This document shows positions 26,101 through 39,100 of a stretch of 64,000 nt of DNA, piece after piece (the stretch's first letter is position 1; every line of letters starts with the position of its first letter). The notes below the pieces were generated by a model. That model did not search any database. It was not told the origin of the DNA and saw nothing but the letters and a program-made list of their open reading frames with translations. The translations under genes and the position numbers were made by a program. The stretch is taken from NCBI RefSeq assembly GCF_000147815.2, contig NC_015957.1, positions 6,138,001 to 6,202,000 of the forward strand. The letters run 5' to 3'. The stretch comes from Streptomyces violaceusniger Tu 4113 (GTDB taxonomy: Bacteria; Actinomycetota; Actinomycetes; Streptomycetales; Streptomycetaceae).

Positions 26101-29100
26101 TCGCGGTGTCCCAGCCCCGGTTCTCGGGGAACGGGCCGATGGCGTCGGAGCCGTCGGCGAGCAGGCGCCACAGATCCTCGGGAGACATGACGTCCCCCGG
26201 GAAGCGGCAGCTCATCCCCACGATCGCGATGGGCTCGTCGTCCACCGCGCCGACCGCCTGGACCGGGACGGCCGGGGCCGAGCGGTCCTGGCCACCGTCC
26301 AGCAGTTCGCCGCGGAGGTACTCCGCCATCGCCAGCGGGGTGGGCTGGTCATACGTCAGGGTGGCCGGCAGCCGGAGGCCGGTGGCCCGGTTGAGCCGGT
26401 TGCGCAGTTCGACCGCGGTGACCGAGTCGAAGCCGCTCTCCTGGAAGGCCCGGCCGGGGTCGATCGCGTCCGGGCCGGTGTGCCCGAGTACGACCGCGAC
26501 ATGACGCCGTACGAGATCCAGCACCGCGCGACCCCGGTCGGCGTCGGCCATCCCGGCGATCCGCTCCGCGAATTCCGAGCGCTCGTGGCCCGGCTCGGCG
26601 CTCTCCTGACCGACGCCGGCGTCGATCAGCGCCCGCGCCTCGGGGAGTTCGGACAGCAGCGGGCTGGGGCGGGTCGCGGTGAAGGCGACATAGTGCCGGT
26701 CCCAGTCGATCTCGGCGACCGTGACGACGGTGTCGTCCTGCTCGACGGCGCGTGCCATGGCCGCGACCGCCATCTCCGGCGCCATCTCCGGTACGCCGTG
26801 GCGGCGGGCCACCTCGCCGACCCCGCCCTCGCCCATGCCGTCACCGGCCCACAGACCCCAGGCGATGGAGGTGGCGACCAGGCCCTCGGCCCGGCGCTGC
26901 TCGGCCAGCGTGTCGACGAAGACGTGGCCGGGTGCGTAGTTGCCCTGTCCGGGTGCGCCCAGCGTGCCCGAAAGCGAGGAGAAGAGGACGAAGGCGGACA
27001 GGTCCATGTCGCGGGTCAGTTCGTGCAGATGCACCGCGCCGTCGGTCTTGACGCGCAGCACTCGTTGCAGTTGCTCGGTGGTGAGCGAGTTCAGGGTGCC
27101 GTCATCGAGCACCGCCGCGGTGTGCACCACCGCGGTCAGCGGTCCGACGTCGGCCAGCAACGCGGCCAGGGCTTCCCGGTCCCCGACGTCACACGCCGCC
27201 ACCGTCACCCGGGCGCCGAGCGCCTCCAGTTCTCCGGCCAGCCGCTCGGCGCCCGGCGCGGCCATGCCCCGGCGACTGGTCAGCACCACATGTTCGGCAC
27301 CCCGGCCGGCCAGCCACCGGGCGACATGGCCACCCAACGCTCCGGTGCCGCCGGTGACCAGTACGGTGCCGCGAGGTTTCCAGGCCCCGCCGCGTTCGCG
27401 GGCCGGCGCATGCGCCAGCCTCCGGCCGAAGAGCCCACTCGGGCGGATCGCCACCTGATCCTCGCCCGAGGTGCCGGTCAGCACACCGGCCAGGTAGTCC
27501 TGAGTACGCGGGTCCACGCCCTCCGGCAGGTCGATCAAACCGCCCCAGCGGAGCGGCTGTTCCAGGGCGATCACCTTGCCGAGACCCCACGTCAGGGCCT
27601 GCTTTCGGCGGACGGTCAGGTCTCCTTCGCCACCGGTATTGGCATCGCCACCGACGCCGTAGCCGTCGCCGTGGCCGAGCGAGACGCCACGCTGGGTGAG
27701 GCACCACATCGGCGCCTCCAGACCGGCGTCTCCGAGCGCCTGCGTAAGCAACAGCGTCATCGCGTATCCCTGGGGGACCGAGGGGTACGCGGAGTGCGGG
27801 CTTTCGTCCAACGCGGTCAGCGACACCACACCGCTGATCCGGGGGCTGTCGGCCAGGACGGCGGCCAGCCGGTCGGCCAGCGTGGCACGGTCCAGTTCGG
27901 GCTCGCCGAGAACGACCATGAGGGGCTCGGCACCGTGCCGGATCAGCGCACCGGTCACCCCGGCGACCCACTCGTGCTCGGCCTCCGCATGGGAGACCAC
28001 CACGAGCCAGGTGCCGGTCGGCGACGTGGCGGGCGCGGTGAGCGGCTTCCAGCGGATCTTGTACCGCCATGAGTCGATCGTGGAGACGTCACGGCGTTCG
28101 CGCCGCCACTGGGACAGGGCGGGCACCACTTCGCGCAGCGACTGCCCGTCGACGCGCAGCGCCCCGGCGAGCGACTCGAGGTCCTCACGCTCGACGGTGT
28201 CCCAGAAGTCGGTGTCGACCGTGCCGGTGGAGGGCTCGGGCGGCGTGGCGTCCAGCCAGTAGCGCGCCCGCTGGAAGGCGTACGTCGGCAGGTCCACCCG
28301 GCGGGCGCCGGGGAACAGCGGCCGCCAGTCGACCTCGACGCCATGTGCGTACGCCTCGGCCAACGCGCTGAGGAAGCGGACGAGGCCACCGTCGTCCCGG
28401 CGCAGTGAGGCCAGTACGAGTCCGCTGCTCGCGCCCGCGTCGTCGAGCGTTTCGCGCAGGCCCGTCGCCAGGACCGGGTGGGGGCTGATCTCGATGAACG
28501 TGTGCTGGCCACCCTCCAGCGCCGCACGGGTGACCTGCTCGAGCTCCACGGTTTCGCGCAGATTGCGATACCAGTAGTCCGCGTCCAATTGCGCGGTGTC
28601 GATGGGCCGCCCGGTCACCGTGGAGTGGAAGGGGGTCGTTCCGGTGCGCGGCTCGATGGACGCCAGCGCCTTCAGCAGTTCATCACGGATCCCGTCGATC
28701 TGGGGCGAGTGGGAGGCGTAGTCCACCGGGATCCGCTTGGCCTCCGGGAACTCCGCGAGCACCGCGTCCAGCACCTCATCCGCGCCGGACACCACCGTCG
28801 TCGCCGGGCCGTTCACCGCTGCCACCGACAACCCCGGGCGGTCCCGCAACTGGTCGGCGGGCATCGGGACGGACACCATTCCGCCGCAGCCCGACAAGGC
28901 GAGCAGCGCCTTGCTGCGCAGCACCACCACCCGCGCCCCATCCGCCAGCGACAGACCACCCGCCACACACGCCGCCGCGATCTCACCCTGCGAATGACCC
29001 ACCACCGCCGACGGCACCACACCAAACGAACGCCACAACTCGGCCAACGACACCATCACCGCCCACAACACCGGCTGCACCACGTCGACACGAGCCAGCG

Positions 29101-32100
29101 CCCGCTCATCCGCCAAGACATCCGACAGCGACCACTCCACCAACGGAGCCAACGCATCGGCGCACTCGCCCATCCGCCGCGCGAACACCGGAGAGGACTC
29201 CATCAGCTCCAACGCCATCCCGGCCCACTGCGACCCCTGCCCCGGGAAGACGAACACCACCGAGCGTCCCGGCTCGGCCGCATCCGCTGCCTCCACCACG
29301 CCCGGTGCCGGTTCGTCCTGTGCCAGGGCCGTCAGCCCGGCCAGCAGTGCGGTGTGATCGCCGCCGAGCACCACCGCCCGATGTTCCAGCATCGCGCGGC
29401 TGGTGAACAGCGAGAAGCCGATGTCCGCCACGCTCCCGTCGGGGTGGCTCATCAGGTGTGCGCGCAGTCGTTCCGCCTGTGCCCGAATGGCGCGCCGGTC
29501 CCGGCCCGAGATGATCCACGGGACCGCCGCGCCTGGTTCGGCGTCGTCGGGCCGCTCCACGGGCGTCGGCATCGGCGCCTGTTCGATAATCAGGTGTGCG
29601 TTCGTTCCGCTGATGCCGAACGAGGACACTCCGGCGCGGCGGGGCCGTCCGGCCTCGGGCCACGCCGTCTGCTCGCCCAGGAGCCGGACCGCGCCGATGG
29701 ACCAGTCCACATGGGGAGTGGGCTCATCGATGTGGAGGCTCTGCGGCAGCACACCGTGGCGCATCGCCATCACCATCTTGATCACACCGGCCACACCCGC
29801 CGCCGCCTGCGTATGACCAATGTTCGACTTCACCGAACCCAACCACAACGGCCGCTCCGGATCCCGATCCTGACCGTACGTGGCCAACAGCGCCTGCGCC
29901 TCAATCGGATCACCCAGCGTCGTCCCCGTACCGTGCGCCTCCACCGCATCAACATCCACCGCCGACAAACGGGCATTCGCCAACGCCTGCCGGATCACCC
30001 GCTGCTGCGACGGACCATTCGGCGCAGTCAACCCATTCGACGCGCCGTCCTGATTCACCGCCGACCCCCGCACCACCGCCAGGATGGGGTGCCCGTTGCG
30101 CCGCGCGTCCGACAGCCGTTCCACCAGCAGCATGCCGATGCCTTCTGCGAAGCCGGTGCCGTCCGCCGCTCCCGCGAACGCCTTGCAGGTGCCGTCCGGT
30201 GCGAGGCCGCGCTGACGGGAGAATTCCACGAAGACGGTGGGGGTGGACATCACCGTCACGCCACCGGCCAGCGCGAGCGAGCATTCACCGAGGCGCAGCG
30301 CCTGTATGGCGAGGTGCAGTGCCACCAGCGACGACGAGCAGGCGGTGTCCACGGTGACCGCCGGGCCCTCGAGCCCGAAGGTGTAGGCCACGCGACCCGA
30401 GGCGACACCGGCCGCCGCACCCGTGCCCAGATATCCCTCGACGCCATCCGGAGTGGTCGACAGGCGGGTGAGGTAGTCGTGGTGCATCACGCCGGTGAAC
30501 ACGCCGATCCGCTCACCCTTGACGGAGGTGGCGGGGATACCCGCGCGCTCGAATACCTCCCATGATGTCTCCAGGAGCAGCCGCTGCTGCGGGTCCATGG
30601 CCGCGGCCTCGCGCGGCGAGATCCCGAAGAACCCGGCGTCGAACTCGGCCGCGTCGTAGACGAATCCACCACTGCGGGCGTACGACGTACCGGGGCGATC
30701 CGGGTCCGGATCGTAGAGACCGTCCAGGTCCCAGCCGCGGTCGGTCGGCAGGACCGATATCGCGTCGCCGCCCGAGCGCACCAGGTCCCACAGCGCTTCC
30801 GGTGAAGCGATCCCGCCGGGGTAGCGGCAGCTCATTCCGACGATCACGATCGGATCGTCGGCGACGAGCGAGCCCCCGGCCGGTGTGACGGCGGTGCCGC
30901 TGTCCGTGCCGAGGACTTCGGCCAGCAGATGCTCGGCGAGCGCACGCGGTGTCGGATAGTCGAACACGGCGGTGGCGGGCAGCCGTACGCCGGTGGCCGC
31001 ACTGATCCGGTTGCGCAGTTCCACCGCGGTCAGCGAGTCGAAGCCGATTTCCTGGAAGGTCCGCGCGGTGTCGACCGATTCCGTGGACGCGTGGCGCAGT
31101 ACGGCCGCTATGTGATTGCGCACGAGGTCGAGTACGGCCTGATCCCACTCGGCGCGGTCCATGGCGGCCAGCCGGTGTCCGAGCGCGGAGGCCGAGTCAG
31201 GGGCGTCGACTGCCTGGGCAGCGCGCCGGATCCGCGGGCGGACCAGGTCGCGCAGGACGGCGGGCAGGTTGTCGGTGCCCGCCCATGCCTGGGGGTCCAG
31301 CGGTGCGGCCAGCACCATCGCCTCATCGGCGACGAGCGCCGCGTCGAACAGTTCCAGTGCCTGAGAGGTGGGCATCGGCACCGCGTGGGAACGCGCCAGA
31401 TCGTCGACCGACAGGTGCTCGGTCTGCTCGCTGCGTTCTTCCCAGAACCCCCACGCGATCGACACCCCCGGCAACCCCTGTGCCCGCCGATGAGCAGCCA
31501 ACGCATCCAGGAACCCATTCGCCGCCGCATAACTCCCCTGACCCGCATTCCCCAACACACCCGCCGCCGACGAGAACAACACAAACGCCGACAGATCCAA
31601 CCCACACGTCAACTCATGCAAATACCAAGCCCCCAACGCCTTCGGCCCCAACACCCCAACCAACCGCCCCCCATCCAAAGAACCAACCACCCCGTCATCC
31701 ACCACACCCGCCGCATGCACCACCACACTCAACCCCTCAACCGACCCCACCAACTCCGCCACCGCACCCCGATCCCCCACATCACACGCCACCACCCGAA
31801 CCCGCGCACCCAACCCCTCCAACTCCCCAACCAAACCCCCAACACCCGGCGCACCCCGCCCCCGACGACCCACCAACACCACCTCACCCACCCCATACAC
31901 CGACACCAAATGACGCGCCACCAAACCACCCAACAACCCCGTCCCACCCGTCACCAACGCCACACCACCCAACACAGCGCCACCGCTCACAACCCCACCA
32001 CCCACACCCACCAAACGCGGCACCCACACCCGACCCCCACGCACCGCAACCTCCGACTCCCCCAGCCCCACCACATCCGGAACCACACCCACACCCCCAA

Positions 32101-35100
32101 CCCCACCAACACCCACACCCTCACCCTCACCCTCGCCCTCACCCACATCCACCAGCACAAACCGACCCGGATGCTCCGACTGCGCCGACCGCACCAACCC
32201 CCACACCGCACCACCACCCACATCCACCACACCCTCCCCACCCACAGACACCGCACCCCGCGTCACCACCACCAACCGCGAACCCCCAAACCGCTCATCC
32301 CCCACCCACAACCGCAAAACCTCCAACACACCCACCACATCAACCCCCGACAACACCACACACCCCGGCACCACCCCACCCAAAGCAACCTCACCCCACT
32401 CCACAAACGACCCCACCCCACACACACCCACATCCACCCACTCCACCCGATACAACGCATCGGTCCTGTTCCCCCGCCCGTCGTTCAACTGCTGGGCGGA
32501 GACCGGCCGCAGAGCCAGTGAGCGTGCCGACAGGACGGGCGCACCGGTGACGTCCGTGGCCCGGAGGGCGATCGCGTCGCGGCCGGCCGGGGTCAGGGTG
32601 ACGCGCAGGACCGTCGCACCGACCGCGTGCAACGTGACGCCACTCCAGGAGAACGGCACATAAGCCTGGCCGTCGTCGGTGACGAAGTCGCCGAATCGCA
32701 CCCCGTGGAGCGCGGCATCGAGCAGTGCCGGATGTATCGCGCAGCGAGCCGCATCACCTCTCGCCTCCTCCGGTACCACCGCCTCGACGAAGACCTCGTC
32801 TCCCCGCCGCCAGGCATCCCGCAACCCCCGGAACACCGGCCCATACGCATACCCCCGCTCCGCCAACGCCGCATAAACCCCCTCCACCCCAACCCGCTCC
32901 GCACCCACCGGCGGCCACACCTCCACACCCGACACCTCACCATCCGCCACCCCCAACACACCCACCGCATGCCGGACCCACTCACCCTCCCGACACGAAA
33001 ACACCGACACCGACCGACGACCACCCTCACCGGCACCGCCCACCGAAACCTGAACCTCGACCTCACCCCGCTCCGGAAGCACCAACGGCCCCTCCAACGT
33101 CAACTCCTCAACCACCCCACACCCCAGACCCAACCCCGCCTGCAACACCAACTCCACAAACCCCGTCCCCGGCAGCAACACCACACCGGAGAGGGCGTGA
33201 TCAGCCAGCCAGGAGTGGGTGGCCAGGGACAGCCGACCGGTGAGCAGGCAGCCGCCGGACTCGGGCAGCGCGACCGTGGCCCCGAGGAGGGGGTGGTCGA
33301 GCGCGCCCAGTCCCAGCGCGGAGGCGTCACCGTGGCCGGGCCTGGGCGTCAGCCAGTAACGCTCCCGCTGGAACGGGTAGGTCGGCAGTTCCACCCGTCG
33401 CGCCTCGCCGAAGGCCGCGGGCCAGTCCACCCGTATGCCGTGCACCTGCAGCCGCGCCATGGCCGAGAAGAACTGGGCGAGCCCGCCCTGGCCACGGCGC
33501 AGCGAGCCGGTGACCACCACGGACTCGCCGGAGGCGTCCGCCGTGTCCTGGATGCCCATGGTCAGGGCGGGGTGGGTGCTCGATTCCACGAAGACGCGGT
33601 GGCCGTCGGAGAACAGCGCCTGGAGCGCGCCCAGGAAGTCGATGGGCTTGCGGGCGTTCCAGAACCAGTAATCCGCGTCGAGTTCGGTGGTGTCCAAGAG
33701 TCCGCCGGTCACCGTGGAGTAGAACGGCACGGTGGACTGGCGGGGCGCCACGTCGGCCAGCAGGTCGAGCAGTCGTTCGCGCAGCGGTTCCACCTGAGGG
33801 CCGTGCGACGCCACGGTGGCCGGCACGATACGGGCGCGTACGCCGTCCGTCTCGCATGCGGCCACGAACTCCTGGAGACTTTGCGGGTCGCCCGCCACCG
33901 TGGCCGCCGCGGGCCCGTTCACCCCGGCCACCGCGAGGCGTTCGCCCCACGGCTCGATCCGGGTGGCCAGTTGTTCCGCCGGCAGGGCGACCGAGGCGAT
34001 CGCGCCGTTGCCCACCAGCGTTTCGGCGAAAAGGCGGCTGCGCAACACCACCACCTTGGCCGCGTCCTCCAGCGACAGCGCCCCGGCCACGCAGGCGGCC
34101 GCGATCTCGCCCTGGGAGTGGCCGACCACGGCGGAGGGGGTGACCCCGTAGGAGGACCACAGCTCGGCGAGGGACACCATCACGGTGAACAGAACCGGCT
34201 GGACGACCTCGATGAGGTCGAGCGAGGGCGCACCGGGCGCGGATCGCACCACGTCCTCGATGGACCAGTCGAGATGCGTCTCCAGTGCACGGGCGCACTG
34301 GGCGAACGGGCGGGCGAAGGCCGGGGAGGAGTCCAGCAGTTCCACGGCCATACCGGCCCACTGCGAGCCCTGTCCCGGAAAGACGAACACCACGCCGGTG
34401 TCGGGACCGGCCGCTCCCTCCACCACGTTCGGGGCCGGCTCTCCGGCGGCCACCGCGGCAAGACCGTTGAGCAGTTCCCGCGGGGTGGATCCGATCACCA
34501 CCGCGCGGTGTGACAGCGCCGAGCGGGTGGTGGCAAGGGTCCACCCGAGGTCGGTGGGGTCCGCTTCCGTGGCCACGGTGGCGAGCCGGGCCGCGAACGC
34601 GCGCAGACCGGCCTCGCCCTGGCCCGAGAGCACCCAGGGCACCGCCACCGGTTCGGTCCGGGGCGGATCAGTGAGCTCGGCTTCCGGCGCCTGCTCCAGG
34701 ATCGCGTGGGCGTTGGTGCCGCTCACGCCGAAGGCGGAGACTCCCGCCCTGCGCGGCCGGTCGTTCTCCGGCCAGGGAGTGCGCTCCGTGAGCAGGCGCA
34801 CCGCTCCGGCGGACCAGTCCACATGCGGGGTCGGCTCGTCCACGTGCAGGGTGCGCGGCAGCACACCGTGGCGCATGGCGAGCACCATCTTGATGACCCC
34901 GGCGACGCCCGCGGCGGCCTGGGTGTGGCCCAGGTTCGACTTGACCGATCCGAGCCACAACGGCAGGTCCCGATCCTGACCGTAGGTGTCCAGCAGGGCC
35001 TGTGCCTCGATGGGGTCCCCGAGCCTGGTGCCGGTGCCGTGCGCCTCCACCACGTCGACATCGCCCGTGGACAACTGGGCGTCGGACAGTGCCGCGCGGA

Positions 35101-36058
35101 TGACCCGGCGCTGGGAGGGCCCGTTGGGAGCGGTCAGCCCGTTCGACGCGCCGTCCTGGTTGGCGGCGGTACCACGTACCACCGCCAGCACCGGGTGGCC
35201 GTGCCGTTCAGCGTCGGACAGCCGCTCCACCAGCAGCATCCCGGCGCCCTCACCCCAGCCGGTGCCGTCCGCGCCAGCGGCGAACGCCTTGGACCGGCCG
35301 TCCGGCGCCAGCCCGCCCTGCTTGGACAGCTCGACGAAGGTGTTCGTCGTCGTCATCACCGTGACGCCGCCCGCCAGCGCGAGCTCGCACTCCCCGTTGC
35401 GCAGCGCCCGGACGGCCAGATGCAGGGCGATCAGAGAGGACGAGCAGGCGGTGTCCACGGTGACCGTCGGTCCTTCGAGACCGAAGGCGTAGGCCACCCG
35501 TCCCGAGAGGACGCTCGCCGCGCTGCCGGTGCCGAGGTGCCCTTGCACATCGTCCCGCGCCGCGCTGAGCAGCGTCGCGTAGTCCTGGCCGTTGGTGCCG
35601 ATGAACACTCCGGTCAGGCTGCCCCGCACGGCGTCGCGGTTGACGCCGGCCCCTTCGAACGCTTCCCAGGAAGTCTCCAGCATCAACCGCTGCTGCGGGT
35701 CCATCGCGATGGCCTCCCGGGGGGATATCCCGAAGAGCGCCGCGTCGAAATCGGCGATGCCGTGGAGGAATCCGCCGTAGCGGGTGACCGACTTCCCGGC
35801 CCCGCCCTCGGGGTCGTAGAGACCTTCCGTGTCCCAGCCACGGTCGACCGGGAATTCCGACACCGCGTCGCCACCGTCGCGCACCAGGTCCCACAACGCT
35901 TCCGGCGTTGCGATGCCACCGGGGAAACGGCAGCTCATGCCGATGATCGCAATGGGTTCGTGGCTCTTCGCCTCGATGTCCTGCAGGCGCTGGCGGGTCT
36001 GCCGCAGATCCTTCGTGACCTCTTTGAGGTAATGACGAAGTTTCTCTTCATTCTCCAC
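14747..36058 (-). CDS. Type I modular polyketide synthase PKS-2, modules 4-7
   Basis: A 7103-residue PKS with four complete extension modules. It starts at GTG 36058 with AGAGGG seven to eight bases upstream, 57 bases after the PKS-1 stop. The N-terminus ([20 protein letters not shown]) is a charged docking helix. Order: module 4 KS-AT(VASH)-DH-KR-ACP; module 5 KS-AT(YASH)-KR-ACP; module 6 KS-AT(YASH)-DH-ER-KR-ACP; module 7 KS-AT(YASH)-DH-KR-ACP. The acidic helical C-terminus ends [16 protein letters not shown], a typical docking tail. DH domains have HxxxGxxxxP and DAALH/DAALQ. KRs have GGTGxLGG and the Ser/Tyr dyad. The ER has [13 protein letters not shown]. Oddities: the VASH motif in the module 4 AT, Asn-to-His in the module 5 KR, and TACSSA at the module 6 KS active site. 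The stop overlaps the PKS-3 ATG. Confidence 0.97.
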   Translation of the reverse strand: MENEEKLRHYLKEVTKDLRQTRQRLQDIEAKSHEPIAIIGMSCRFPGGIATPEALWDLVRDGGDAVSEFPVDRGWDTEGLYDPEGGAGKSVTRYGGFLHGIADFDAALFGISPREAIAMDPQQRLMLETSWEAFEGAGVNRDAVRGSLTGVFIGTNGQDYATLLSAARDDVQGHLGTGSAASVLSGRVAYAFGLEGPTVTVDTACSSSLIALHLAVRALRNGECELALAGGVTVMTTTNTFVELSKQGGLAPDGRSKAFAAGADGTGWGEGAGMLLVERLSDAERHGHPVLAVVRGTAANQDGASNGLTAPNGPSQRRVIRAALSDAQLSTGDVDVVEAHGTGTRLGDPIEAQALLDTYGQDRDLPLWLGSVKSNLGHTQAAAGVAGVIKMVLAMRHGVLPRTLHVDEPTPHVDWSAGAVRLLTERTPWPENDRPRRAGVSAFGVSGTNAHAILEQAPEAELTDPPRTEPVAVPWVLSGQGEAGLRAFAARLATVATEADPTDLGWTLATTRSALSHRAVVIGSTPRELLNGLAAVAAGEPAPNVVEGAAGPDTGVVFVFPGQGSQWAGMAVELLDSSPAFARPFAQCARALETHLDWSIEDVVRSAPGAPSLDLIEVVQPVLFTVMVSLAELWSSYGVTPSAVVGHSQGEIAAACVAGALSLEDAAKVVVLRSRLFAETLVGNGAIASVALPAEQLATRIEPWGERLAVAGVNGPAAATVAGDPQSLQEFVAACETDGVRARIVPATVASHGPQVEPLRERLLDLLADVAPRQSTVPFYSTVTGGLLDTTELDADYWFWNARKPIDFLGALQALFSDGHRVFVESSTHPALTMGIQDTADASGESVVVTGSLRRGQGGLAQFFSAMARLQVHGIRVDWPAAFGEARRVELPTYPFQRERYWLTPRPGHGDASALGLGALDHPLLGATVALPESGGCLLTGRLSLATHSWLADHALSGVVLLPGTGFVELVLQAGLGLGCGVVEELTLEGPLVLPERGEVEVQVSVGGAGEGGRRSVSVFSCREGEWVRHAVGVLGVADGEVSGVEVWPPVGAERVGVEGVYAALAERGYAYGPVFRGLRDAWRRGDEVFVEAVVPEEARGDAARCAIHPALLDAALHGVRFGDFVTDDGQAYVPFSWSGVTLHAVGATVLRVTLTPAGRDAIALRATDVTGAPVLSARSLALRPVSAQQLNDGRGNRTDALYRVEWVDVGVCGVGSFVEWGEVALGGVVPGCVVLSGVDVVGVLEVLRLWVGDERFGGSRLVVVTRGAVSVGGEGVVDVGGGAVWGLVRSAQSEHPGRFVLVDVGEGEGEGEGVGVGGVGGVGVVPDVVGLGESEVAVRGGRVWVPRLVGVGGGVVSGGAVLGGVALVTGGTGLLGGLVARHLVSVYGVGEVVLVGRRGRGAPGVGGLVGELEGLGARVRVVACDVGDRGAVAELVGSVEGLSVVVHAAGVVDDGVVGSLDGGRLVGVLGPKALGAWYLHELTCGLDLSAFVLFSSAAGVLGNAGQGSYAAANGFLDALAAHRRAQGLPGVSIAWGFWEERSEQTEHLSVDDLARSHAVPMPTSQALELFDAALVADEAMVLAAPLDPQAWAGTDNLPAVLRDLVRPRIRRAAQAVDAPDSASALGHRLAAMDRAEWDQAVLDLVRNHIAAVLRHASTESVDTARTFQEIGFDSLTAVELRNRISAATGVRLPATAVFDYPTPRALAEHLLAEVLGTDSGTAVTPAGGSLVADDPIVIVGMSCRYPGGIASPEALWDLVRSGGDAISVLPTDRGWDLDGLYDPDPDRPGTSYARSGGFVYDAAEFDAGFFGISPREAAAMDPQQRLLLETSWEVFERAGIPATSVKGERIGVFTGVMHHDYLTRLSTTPDGVEGYLGTGAAAGVASGRVAYTFGLEGPAVTVDTACSSSLVALHLAIQALRLGECSLALAGGVTVMSTPTVFVEFSRQRGLAPDGTCKAFAGAADGTGFAEGIGMLLVERLSDARRNGHPILAVVRGSAVNQDGASNGLTAPNGPSQQRVIRQALANARLSAVDVDAVEAHGTGTTLGDPIEAQALLATYGQDRDPERPLWLGSVKSNIGHTQAAAGVAGVIKMVMAMRHGVLPQSLHIDEPTPHVDWSIGAVRLLGEQTAWPEAGRPRRAGVSSFGISGTNAHLIIEQAPMPTPVERPDDAEPGAAVPWIISGRDRRAIRAQAERLRAHLMSHPDGSVADIGFSLFTSRAMLEHRAVVLGGDHTALLAGLTALAQDEPAPGVVEAADAAEPGRSVVFVFPGQGSQWAGMALELMESSPVFARRMGECADALAPLVEWSLSDVLADERALARVDVVQPVLWAVMVSLAELWRSFGVVPSAVVGHSQGEIAAACVAGGLSLADGARVVVLRSKALLALSGCGGMVSVPMPADQLRDRPGLSVAAVNGPATTVVSGADEVLDAVLAEFPEAKRIPVDYASHSPQIDGIRDELLKALASIEPRTGTTPFHSTVTGRPIDTAQLDADYWYRNLRETVELEQVTRAALEGGQHTFIEISPHPVLATGLRETLDDAGASSGLVLASLRRDDGGLVRFLSALAEAYAHGVEVDWRPLFPGARRVDLPTYAFQRARYWLDATPPEPSTGTVDTDFWDTVEREDLESLAGALRVDGQSLREVVPALSQWRRERRDVSTIDSWRYKIRWKPLTAPATSPTGTWLVVVSHAEAEHEWVAGVTGALIRHGAEPLMVVLGEPELDRATLADRLAAVLADSPRISGVVSLTALDESPHSAYPSVPQGYAMTLLLTQALGDAGLEAPMWCLTQRGVSLGHGDGYGVGGDANTGGEGDLTVRRKQALTWGLGKVIALEQPLRWGGLIDLPEGVDPRTQDYLAGVLTGTSGEDQVAIRPSGLFGRRLAHAPARERGGAWKPRGTVLVTGGTGALGGHVARWLAGRGAEHVVLTSRRGMAAPGAERLAGELEALGARVTVAACDVGDREALAALLADVGPLTAVVHTAAVLDDGTLNSLTTEQLQRVLRVKTDGAVHLHELTRDMDLSAFVLFSSLSGTLGAPGQGNYAPGHVFVDTLAEQRRAEGLVATSIAWGLWAGDGMGEGGVGEVARRHGVPEMAPEMAVAAMARAVEQDDTVVTVAEIDWDRHYVAFTATRPSPLLSELPEARALIDAGVGQESAEPGHERSEFAERIAGMADADRGRAVLDLVRRHVAVVLGHTGPDAIDPGRAFQESGFDSVTAVELRNRLNRATGLRLPATLTYDQPTPLAMAEYLRGELLDGGQDRSAPAVPVQAVGAVDDEPIAIVGMSCRFPGDVMSPEDLWRLLADGSDAIGPFPENRGWDTANLFHPDPDHRGTSSTRAAAFVAGAGEFDAGFFGISPREAVAMDPQQRLLLEVSWEALERAGIDPTALRGSETGVFTGTNGQDYAALLKADETGDFEGRVGTGNSASVMSGRVSYVLGLEGPALTVDTACSSALVALHLAVRALRSGECSLALAGGASVMTTAGIFVEFSRQRALAADGRCKAFAAAADGTGWGEGAGMLVVERLSDAERHGHPILAVVRGSAVNQDGASNGLTAPNGPSQQRVIRQALANAGLSTVDVDAVEAHGTGTTLGDPIEAQALLATYGQGRDPERPVLLGSIKSNIGHTQAAAGVAGVIKMVMAMRHGVLPQSLHIDEPTPHVDWSTGAVELLSARTAWPETARPRRAGVSAFGVSGTNAHVILEQAPEPVAEPVAEPVAEPELSPERDDSGVVPWVVSGAGESGVRAQAERLMAFVGDRPDLSPVDVGWSLTSTRAALPHRAVVVGADRDDLLRELAAVANGSSAIGEARTHSGVVFVFPGQGSQWAGMALELMESSPVFARRMGECADALAPLVEWSLSDVLADERALARVDVVQPVLWAVMVSLAELWRSFGVVPSAVVGHSQGEIAAACVAGGLSLVDGARVVVLRSKALLVLSGRGGMVSVPVPADRLRDRPGLSVAAVNGPASTVVSGAVEVLDAVLAEFPEAKRIPVDYASHSVQVEEIREELAEALAGVEPRGGQVPFYSTVTGRLMDTAELDAGYWYRNLRETVEFQSTIEGLLELGHTAFVEASPHPVLTVGIHDTADATDTPIITTGSLRRDDGGLVSFLSTVGRLFTEGVPVDWQPLFAEAGARRVDLPTYAFQHEWFWLDPVRGASDVGGAGLVGLDHPLLSAVLPLPESGGCVLTGSLSTATHPWLRDHAVLGKVLLPGTGFVELAVQAGLHVDCRTLDELTLQAPLVLPAHGDVQTQVAVGGPDESGRRSVAVYSRPGRDRAWIRHATGSVSPGGDTATVDRTVWPPEGATRVDLTDVYAEMSARGYAYGPVFQGLHTAWRRGDEVFAEVALDEMAARDAGRFGVHPALLDAALHGAGLGAFVTEPGRPHLPFAWTGVTLHAVGATTLRVALSPAGPDAISLLAMDGTGAPVLSAESLVLRPVSEGGLGDAHHDSLFRVDWTELTLPGSPDASAEEDFPVIESAAQLAEPAAVQPEAGAVVFRLSPAEESPEGVYALSSRVLEVAQAWLADDRFGDARLVVMTRGAVATMAGENPESLAAAAVWGLIRTAQTENPGRFVLVDTADEDPSTWSALPALLTTDEPQVAIRAGKALVPRLVRATSPALPIPAETDTWRLAAAGEGTLEQLVLAPCAEVSRPLGAGEVRVAVHAAGVNFRDVLLALGMYPDKAGLLGSEGAGTVLEIGSGVAGMAPGDRVMGLFSGAFGPVAITDHRLVAPIPAGWSFPQAAATPIAFLTAMYALVDLADVRSGESVLVHAAAGGVGMAAVQVAQWLGAEVFATASPAKWDAVRECGVAPQRIASSRSTEFAERFRAGAPDGLDVVLNSLTGELLDCSLGLLRPGGRLIEMGRTDLRDAEEVMARHGVSYRAFELLDAGPDRIHRLLTELLSLFHQGVFTPLPLRIQDVRQADDAFRHLSQARHIGKLALTIPRPLSGGTVLITGGTGTLGGLVARHLVREHGVTELVLAGRRGNTAPDVAELVAELEAAGARVRVAACDVSDRDATAALVDSLPNLRGVVHTAGVLDDAVIGSLTPERLRTVLRPKADAAWHLHELTRDRDLAEFVLFSSAAGVLGGPGQGNYAAANAFLDALAARRRAQGLPATSLAWGFWEQRSGLTEHLTSDRLARSGVRPLSTDEGLALFDAARATGDTLLVPMRYEPSSPAAEPVPALLRGLVRAPLAASLARALPGPADAVDNGGYDGLAGLAEDERLGALLDLVRRQSAAVLGHGGPESVTPQRPFKELGFDSLSAVELRNRLRTATGRRLQATLIFDHPTPAALARHLDIELFGSTDVSVSVPAPVVAHPADEPIAIVGMSCRLPGGVDSPESLWRLLENGADAISELPTDRGWDLDALYDQDRSRPGTTYARTGGFLQNAADFDAGFFTISPREALAADPQQRLWLEACWEAFERAGIDPLALKGTRTGVFAGAASTTYGAGQAATPDGSEGYLLTGNSTSVISGRVAYTLGLEGPAVTVDTACSSSLVSVHWACESLRRGESTLALAGGVAVMTTPDLLVEFSRQRGLAPDGRCKAFAAAADGTGFSEGAGVLVLERLSDAERNGHRVLAVVRGSAVNQDGASNGLTAPNGPSQQRVIRQALASAGLAARDVDAVEAHGTGTTLGDPIEAQALLATYGQDRDPERPLLLGSVKSNIGHTQAAAGAAGLIKMVLALSNGVLPRTLHVDEPSPHVDWNAGAIELLTEQTMWPDQGRPRRAGVSAFGVSGTNAHVILEQVPELDASGEPDTGRAGLPVVPWVLSGAGAAGLRAQAQRLASFVRQNPELHPVDVGWSLVATRAALSHRAVVVGANRAELLRELDAIETGGAAQSGREVVLVFPGQGSQWVGMALELMESSSVFAGRMRECADVLAPFAEWSLFDVLGDEAALGRVDVVQPVLWAVMVSLAELWRSYGVLPSAVVGHSQGEIAAACVAGGLSLSDGARVVALRSKALLALSGRGGMVSVPVPADRLRDRPGLSVAAVNGPASTVVSGADEVLDAVLVEFPEAKRIPVDYASHSVQVEEIREELAEALAGVEPRGGQVPFYSTVTGRLMDTTELDAGYWYRNLRETVEFQGTVETLIRQGHTMFVEASPHPVLTIGIQDTADAMGTPIVAAGSLRRDEGGVERFLTSLAEVSVHGAEVNWQTVFAGSGARCVDLPTYAFQRERFWLTPSTRTGDASGLGLGAVDHPLLGAAVPLPDADGCVLTGALSSAGQPWLADHAVLGMVLLPGTAFVELALQAGARLGCDTLEELTLHEPLVVPDQETVQLQVSVGGPDHLGNRPLTVFSRREGDWIRHAGGTLRAGEHGDPPANLSAWPPAGAQPVDVTELYSAMAERGYQYGPAFHGLRAAWIHDSEVFLDVALPEQVAGDAARCGVHPALLDAALQGIGLGAFVSEPGQAHLPFSWSGVTLHAVGATTLRVAISPAGPDTVAIRMADTTGAPVLSIDTLAMRPVAESRLLEVAGGSRSDALFRLDWKELPLPTGTVGSQPLSWALLGGHDEPRLTAALTAAGVPPQRHRDLASVGQVPDVLVLPCLPEADDGPAPEAISSTLRRVLEVVRDWLADARFTETRLMVLTRRAVATSSGDDVEDLAAASVRGLLRTAQQENPDRLVVIDHDDSDLGVLPAVLATGEPEAAIRTGTLLVPRLVKAPVPDGKAPAWDTGTVLITGGTGTLGGLVARHLVTAHGATDLVLAGRGGATAAGAADLAAELEALGARIRIAACDVADRAQLTALLATIPALRAVIHTAGVLDDGVIGSMTAERVDTVLRPKANAAWHLHELTRRLDLDAFVLFSSATGVLGSAGQGNYAAANAFLDALATHRRAHGLAAVSVAWGLWQQRSGLTAHLSEEDVARMARTGAVPLSDERGLELFDAACRSGEATLVATPLHLRAVVATGTVPPVLSALAPIPPRRAAEAGDGGVALRQSLAEMADAERSQTVVELVRGQVAAVLRHPDASAIDPARTFQEIGFDSLTAVELRNRLGATTGIGLAATAIFDYPTPVALAKHVLAEIAPETADPVAARLRELDKVAAMISVMAEDDTMREQLSSRMETIVSMWADLHRSERSSNVEGDLESASLDDMFGIIDQELDGS
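20170..26250 (-). other. PKS module 6: KS-AT(methylmalonyl)-DH-ER-KR-ACP
   Basis: The only fully reducing module in the window. KS active site TACSSA near 25710; AT YASHS near 24080. The DH has [10 protein letters not shown] and DAALH. The ER (about 22200-21250) has [12 protein letters not shown] and the NADPH motif [13 protein letters not shown]. The KR has [11 protein letters not shown] and [11 protein letters not shown] has [11 protein letters not shown]. Expected product is a saturated, alpha-methylated unit. Confidence 0.92.
26330..30865 (-). other. PKS module 5: KS-AT(methylmalonyl)-KR(altered)-ACP
   Basis: KS DTACSSS near 30345; AT YASHS near 28710. A structural KR subdomain ([12 protein letters not shown]) replaces the DH. 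The KR has [11 protein letters not shown] and the catalytic Tyr in GNYAPGH, but the Asn four residues after the Tyr is His (codon at 26927-26925). ACP has [11 protein letters not shown]. The product is a hydroxyl if the KR works, a ketone if not. Confidence 0.88.
31429..32462 (-). repeat. Near-identical KR-region block, copy A (module 4)
   Basis: 1034 bases covering most of the KR and its structural subdomain. It matches 41260-42269 almost base for base. I see only scattered substitutions plus a 24-base length difference in a hexamer repeat. The flanking DNA differs sharply on both sides, so the edges are clean recombination-like borders. Confidence 0.9.
32727..33172 (-). repeat. Near-identical DH-region block, copy A (module 4)
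   Basis: 446 bases of DH coding sequence matching 42534-42979 without indels and with few substitutions. It is separated from the KR block by about 265 bases of diverged sequence. Confidence 0.9.
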
Positions 36059-36115
36059 AGGACAGCCCTCTCAACGCGGTGCTGGACTCACTCGGAGTCG
36101 AACTCGACGGCAGGT

Positions 36116-39100
36116 TCACGAGATACCGAATTCCTTGCCGAGGAGATCGAACATCTCCTCGTCCGTCGCGGAATCCAGTTCAATGTCACGGTCGGTGGCC
36201 GCGCCCCAGTGGGCCAGCAGGCTCTTGATCTTCGCGGCGACCTCGGCGCCGGCCACGTCGCTCGGGGACAGGTCGGACAACACCGCTTCGAGCCTGTTCA
36301 GCTCGTCGAGCGCGGGCGTCGTGTCGTCCTCGGTCTCGCCCTGGACGAGTTGGGCCCGGACATGGCCGGCGAGCGCCGCGGTGGTCGGATAGTCGAAGAT
36401 GACCGACGCCGGGAACGGGACGCCGGTGGCGGTGGCCAGCCGGTTCCGCAGCTCCACCGCGGTGAGCGAGTCGAAGCCCACCTCCTGGAAGGTCCGCGAG
36501 GGGTCGACAGAGGCGGGCTTCGCATGTCCCAGCACAACCGCCACGTGGGTACGGACCAGTTCCAGCACCGCCCGATCGCGCTCGATCCGCGACATGCCCC
36601 GCAGCCGGGTGGCGAATTCCTCGACCGGTTCCATGGGAGGAGTGGCGATCGTCAGCAGTTCGCTCAGCAGCGGGCTCGGCCGTACGGCGGTGAACCGGGA
36701 GCCAAAGCTCGACCACTCCACATCCGCGATCATCATCGTGGTCTCGTCCGCGACCAGTGACTGCTGCAGCGCGGCGATCGCCAGATCCGGGGGCATTCCG
36801 GGGAGCTGTCGCTGAGCCGCCCCCATGCCGCTGTCGGCCCAGGCTCCCCAGGCCAGAGACGTGGCCACCAGCCCCTCAGCCCGGCGCCGCTGGGCCAGTC
36901 CGTCCAGAACGGCGTTGGCCGCCGCATAGCTCCCCTGGCCCGCGTTACCCATCGTCCCCGCAGCCGACGAGAACAACACAAAGGCATCCAGGTCCCGACC
37001 CCGCGTCAGCTCATCCAGATACCGCGCCCCCGCGACCTTGACCCGCATCACCTCCCGGATCCGCTCAGACGTCAACGACTCCAACACGCCGTCGTCCAGC
37101 ACACCCGCCGTATGAACCACCACACGCAAATCCGCAATCCCCGCCACCAACGCCGCGACCTCGCCCCGATCAGCCACATCACACCCCACCACCGACACCA
37201 CCGCACCCAGCTCCTCCAACCCCGCCACCAACTCCGCGACGCCGGGCGCCTCGGCCCCCCGACGACTCGCCAACACAATCCGCTGCACGCCAGCTCCCGC
37301 CAGCCAACGCGCCACATGACCGCCCAGCGCACCCGTGCCCCCGGTGACCAAAGCAGCCCCACGACCACGCCACTCGGCGGACGTGTCCGCCGCCGGTGCC
37401 AGCCGGGTCAGCCGGGCACCCCACGCCCCAGCGGCACGGACCGCCACCTGGTCCTCCCCTGTCCCTCCACTCAGGACCCGACACAACCAGGACCCGACAC
37501 CCTCATCCACGACCGGCGGCAGATCGATCAACCCACCCCAACGATCCGGATGCTCCAAGCCGATCACCCGACCAAGCCCCCACACGCCCGCCTGATCCGA
37601 ATCGACCACATCCCCGTCGACCACCGAGACCGCACCCCGAGTGACACACCACAGCGGCGCAGTCGTACGCAGCGTCTGCAACAAGAGGACGGTCTCCTCG
37701 ACAGGCAGCAGCGACACCACACCCGCCGCGGCCGGGACGGTGTCCGGCGCCGCGACCTCTGCGAGTTCCGCGGCCTCTGCCACCGTCACCATCCGTGCCT
37801 CGGCCCCCGCCGCGCGCATCGCACCCATCAGGTCATCGGCGCCGCCGCCCGGCTCGACCACCAGCAGCCATGTGCCGGTGAGGACGGACTCCTCGGAGAC
37901 CCCCGGAATCGGCGCCCACCCGAGCCGATACCGCCAGCCGTCGATGACCGATTGCTCCTGCCGCACCCTTCGCCATGCCGCCAGAGCGGGCAGAGCCGCG
38001 CTGAGCGGCTGCCCGGCGTCGATACCGAACGAACCGAGATCCCCGCGCTCGACGGCATCCCAGAACGCCGCGTCCACCGCGCTCGTCGCAGGCTCAGCCG
38101 AGGACGGCTCCAGCCAGAACCGCTCACGCTGGAACGCATACGTCGGCAAATCAACACGCCGAGCACCCGGAAACACCGCCGCCCAATCGATCTGGACGCC
38201 CCGGACATACAGCCCACCCAAAGCGGCCATCGCGGTAAGGGGCTCCGGACGATCCGGACGGAGTACGGGCAGTCCGTCGCCATCGGCCAGTGCGGTCAGC
38301 GTGCCATCGGGCCCCAGCTCCAGGAAGGAACCGACGCCCAGCGCACGGAGTGTGTCGAGCCCGTCAGCGAACCGGACGGTCTCCCGCACATGACGCACCC
38401 AGTACTCCGGGGAGCACAGCTCCTCGCCCGCCACCACACCGGATACGTTCGACACCACCGGCAAGTTCGGGGTCCGGAACTCCACCGACCCAAGCACCTC
38501 GCCGAACTCCGCCAGCATCCCGTCCATACACGACGAATGAAACGCATGACTCACCCGCAACCACCGCGTCCGCACCCCCCGGCCAGCCAACACACCCGCG
38601 ATCTCAGCGACCTCATCCTTATCCCCCGAGATCACCACCGACTCAGGACCATTCACCGCCGCAACAGCCACACCCCCGGTCAACAGCGGCCGCACCTCAC
38701 CCTCCGAAGCCGCCACCGAAACCATCGCCCCACCCGACGGCAACGCCTGCATCAAACGACCCCGAGCAGCCACCACCCGCGCCGCATCCTCCAACGACCA
38801 CACACCCGCCACACACGCCGCAGCCAACTCACCAATCGAATGACCCAACAGGTAATCCGGCTTCACACCCCAGGACGACACCAACGCGAACAACGACACC
38901 TCAAGCGCAAACAAACCCGCCTGCGTATACGCCGTCTCCCCGATCAACCCCGCGTCATCACCCCACACCACCTCACCCAAAGGCCGCTCCAAATACCGGT
39001 CCAGCTCCCCACACACCTCATCCCACACCCCCGCGAACACCGGATACGCCTCATACAACCCACGCCCCATCCCCAACCGCTGCGACCCCTGACCCGCAAA

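Larger units (their letters stand above)
30940..35960 (-). other. PKS module 4: KS-AT(VASH)-DH-KR-ACP
   Basis: KS DTACSSS near 35445. The AT has GHSQGE, but the selectivity motif is VASH at 33815-33804, neither YASH (methylmalonyl) nor HAFH (malonyl). By family knowledge such variants occur in ATs that take larger or relaxed alpha-branched extenders. The DH has [10 protein letters not shown] and DAALH. The KR has [11 protein letters not shown] and GSYAAANG. Expected product is an alpha-substituted double bond. Confidence 0.88.

Noticed and set aside
22886..28072. A plus-strand open frame of 1728 codons, and similar long ones at 40136-45196, 11511-14135, 7539-10577 and 2643-4610
   Set aside because: They are antisense shadows of PKS codons in high-GC DNA. 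They are His/Arg/Pro-rich, repeat wherever modules repeat, and lack any domain.
32080..32260. A simple-sequence or CRISPR-like appearance of the cacc/accc-rich stretch
   Set aside because: It is in-frame PKS coding DNA rich in Gly/Val codons, with no regular spacer-repeat pattern.
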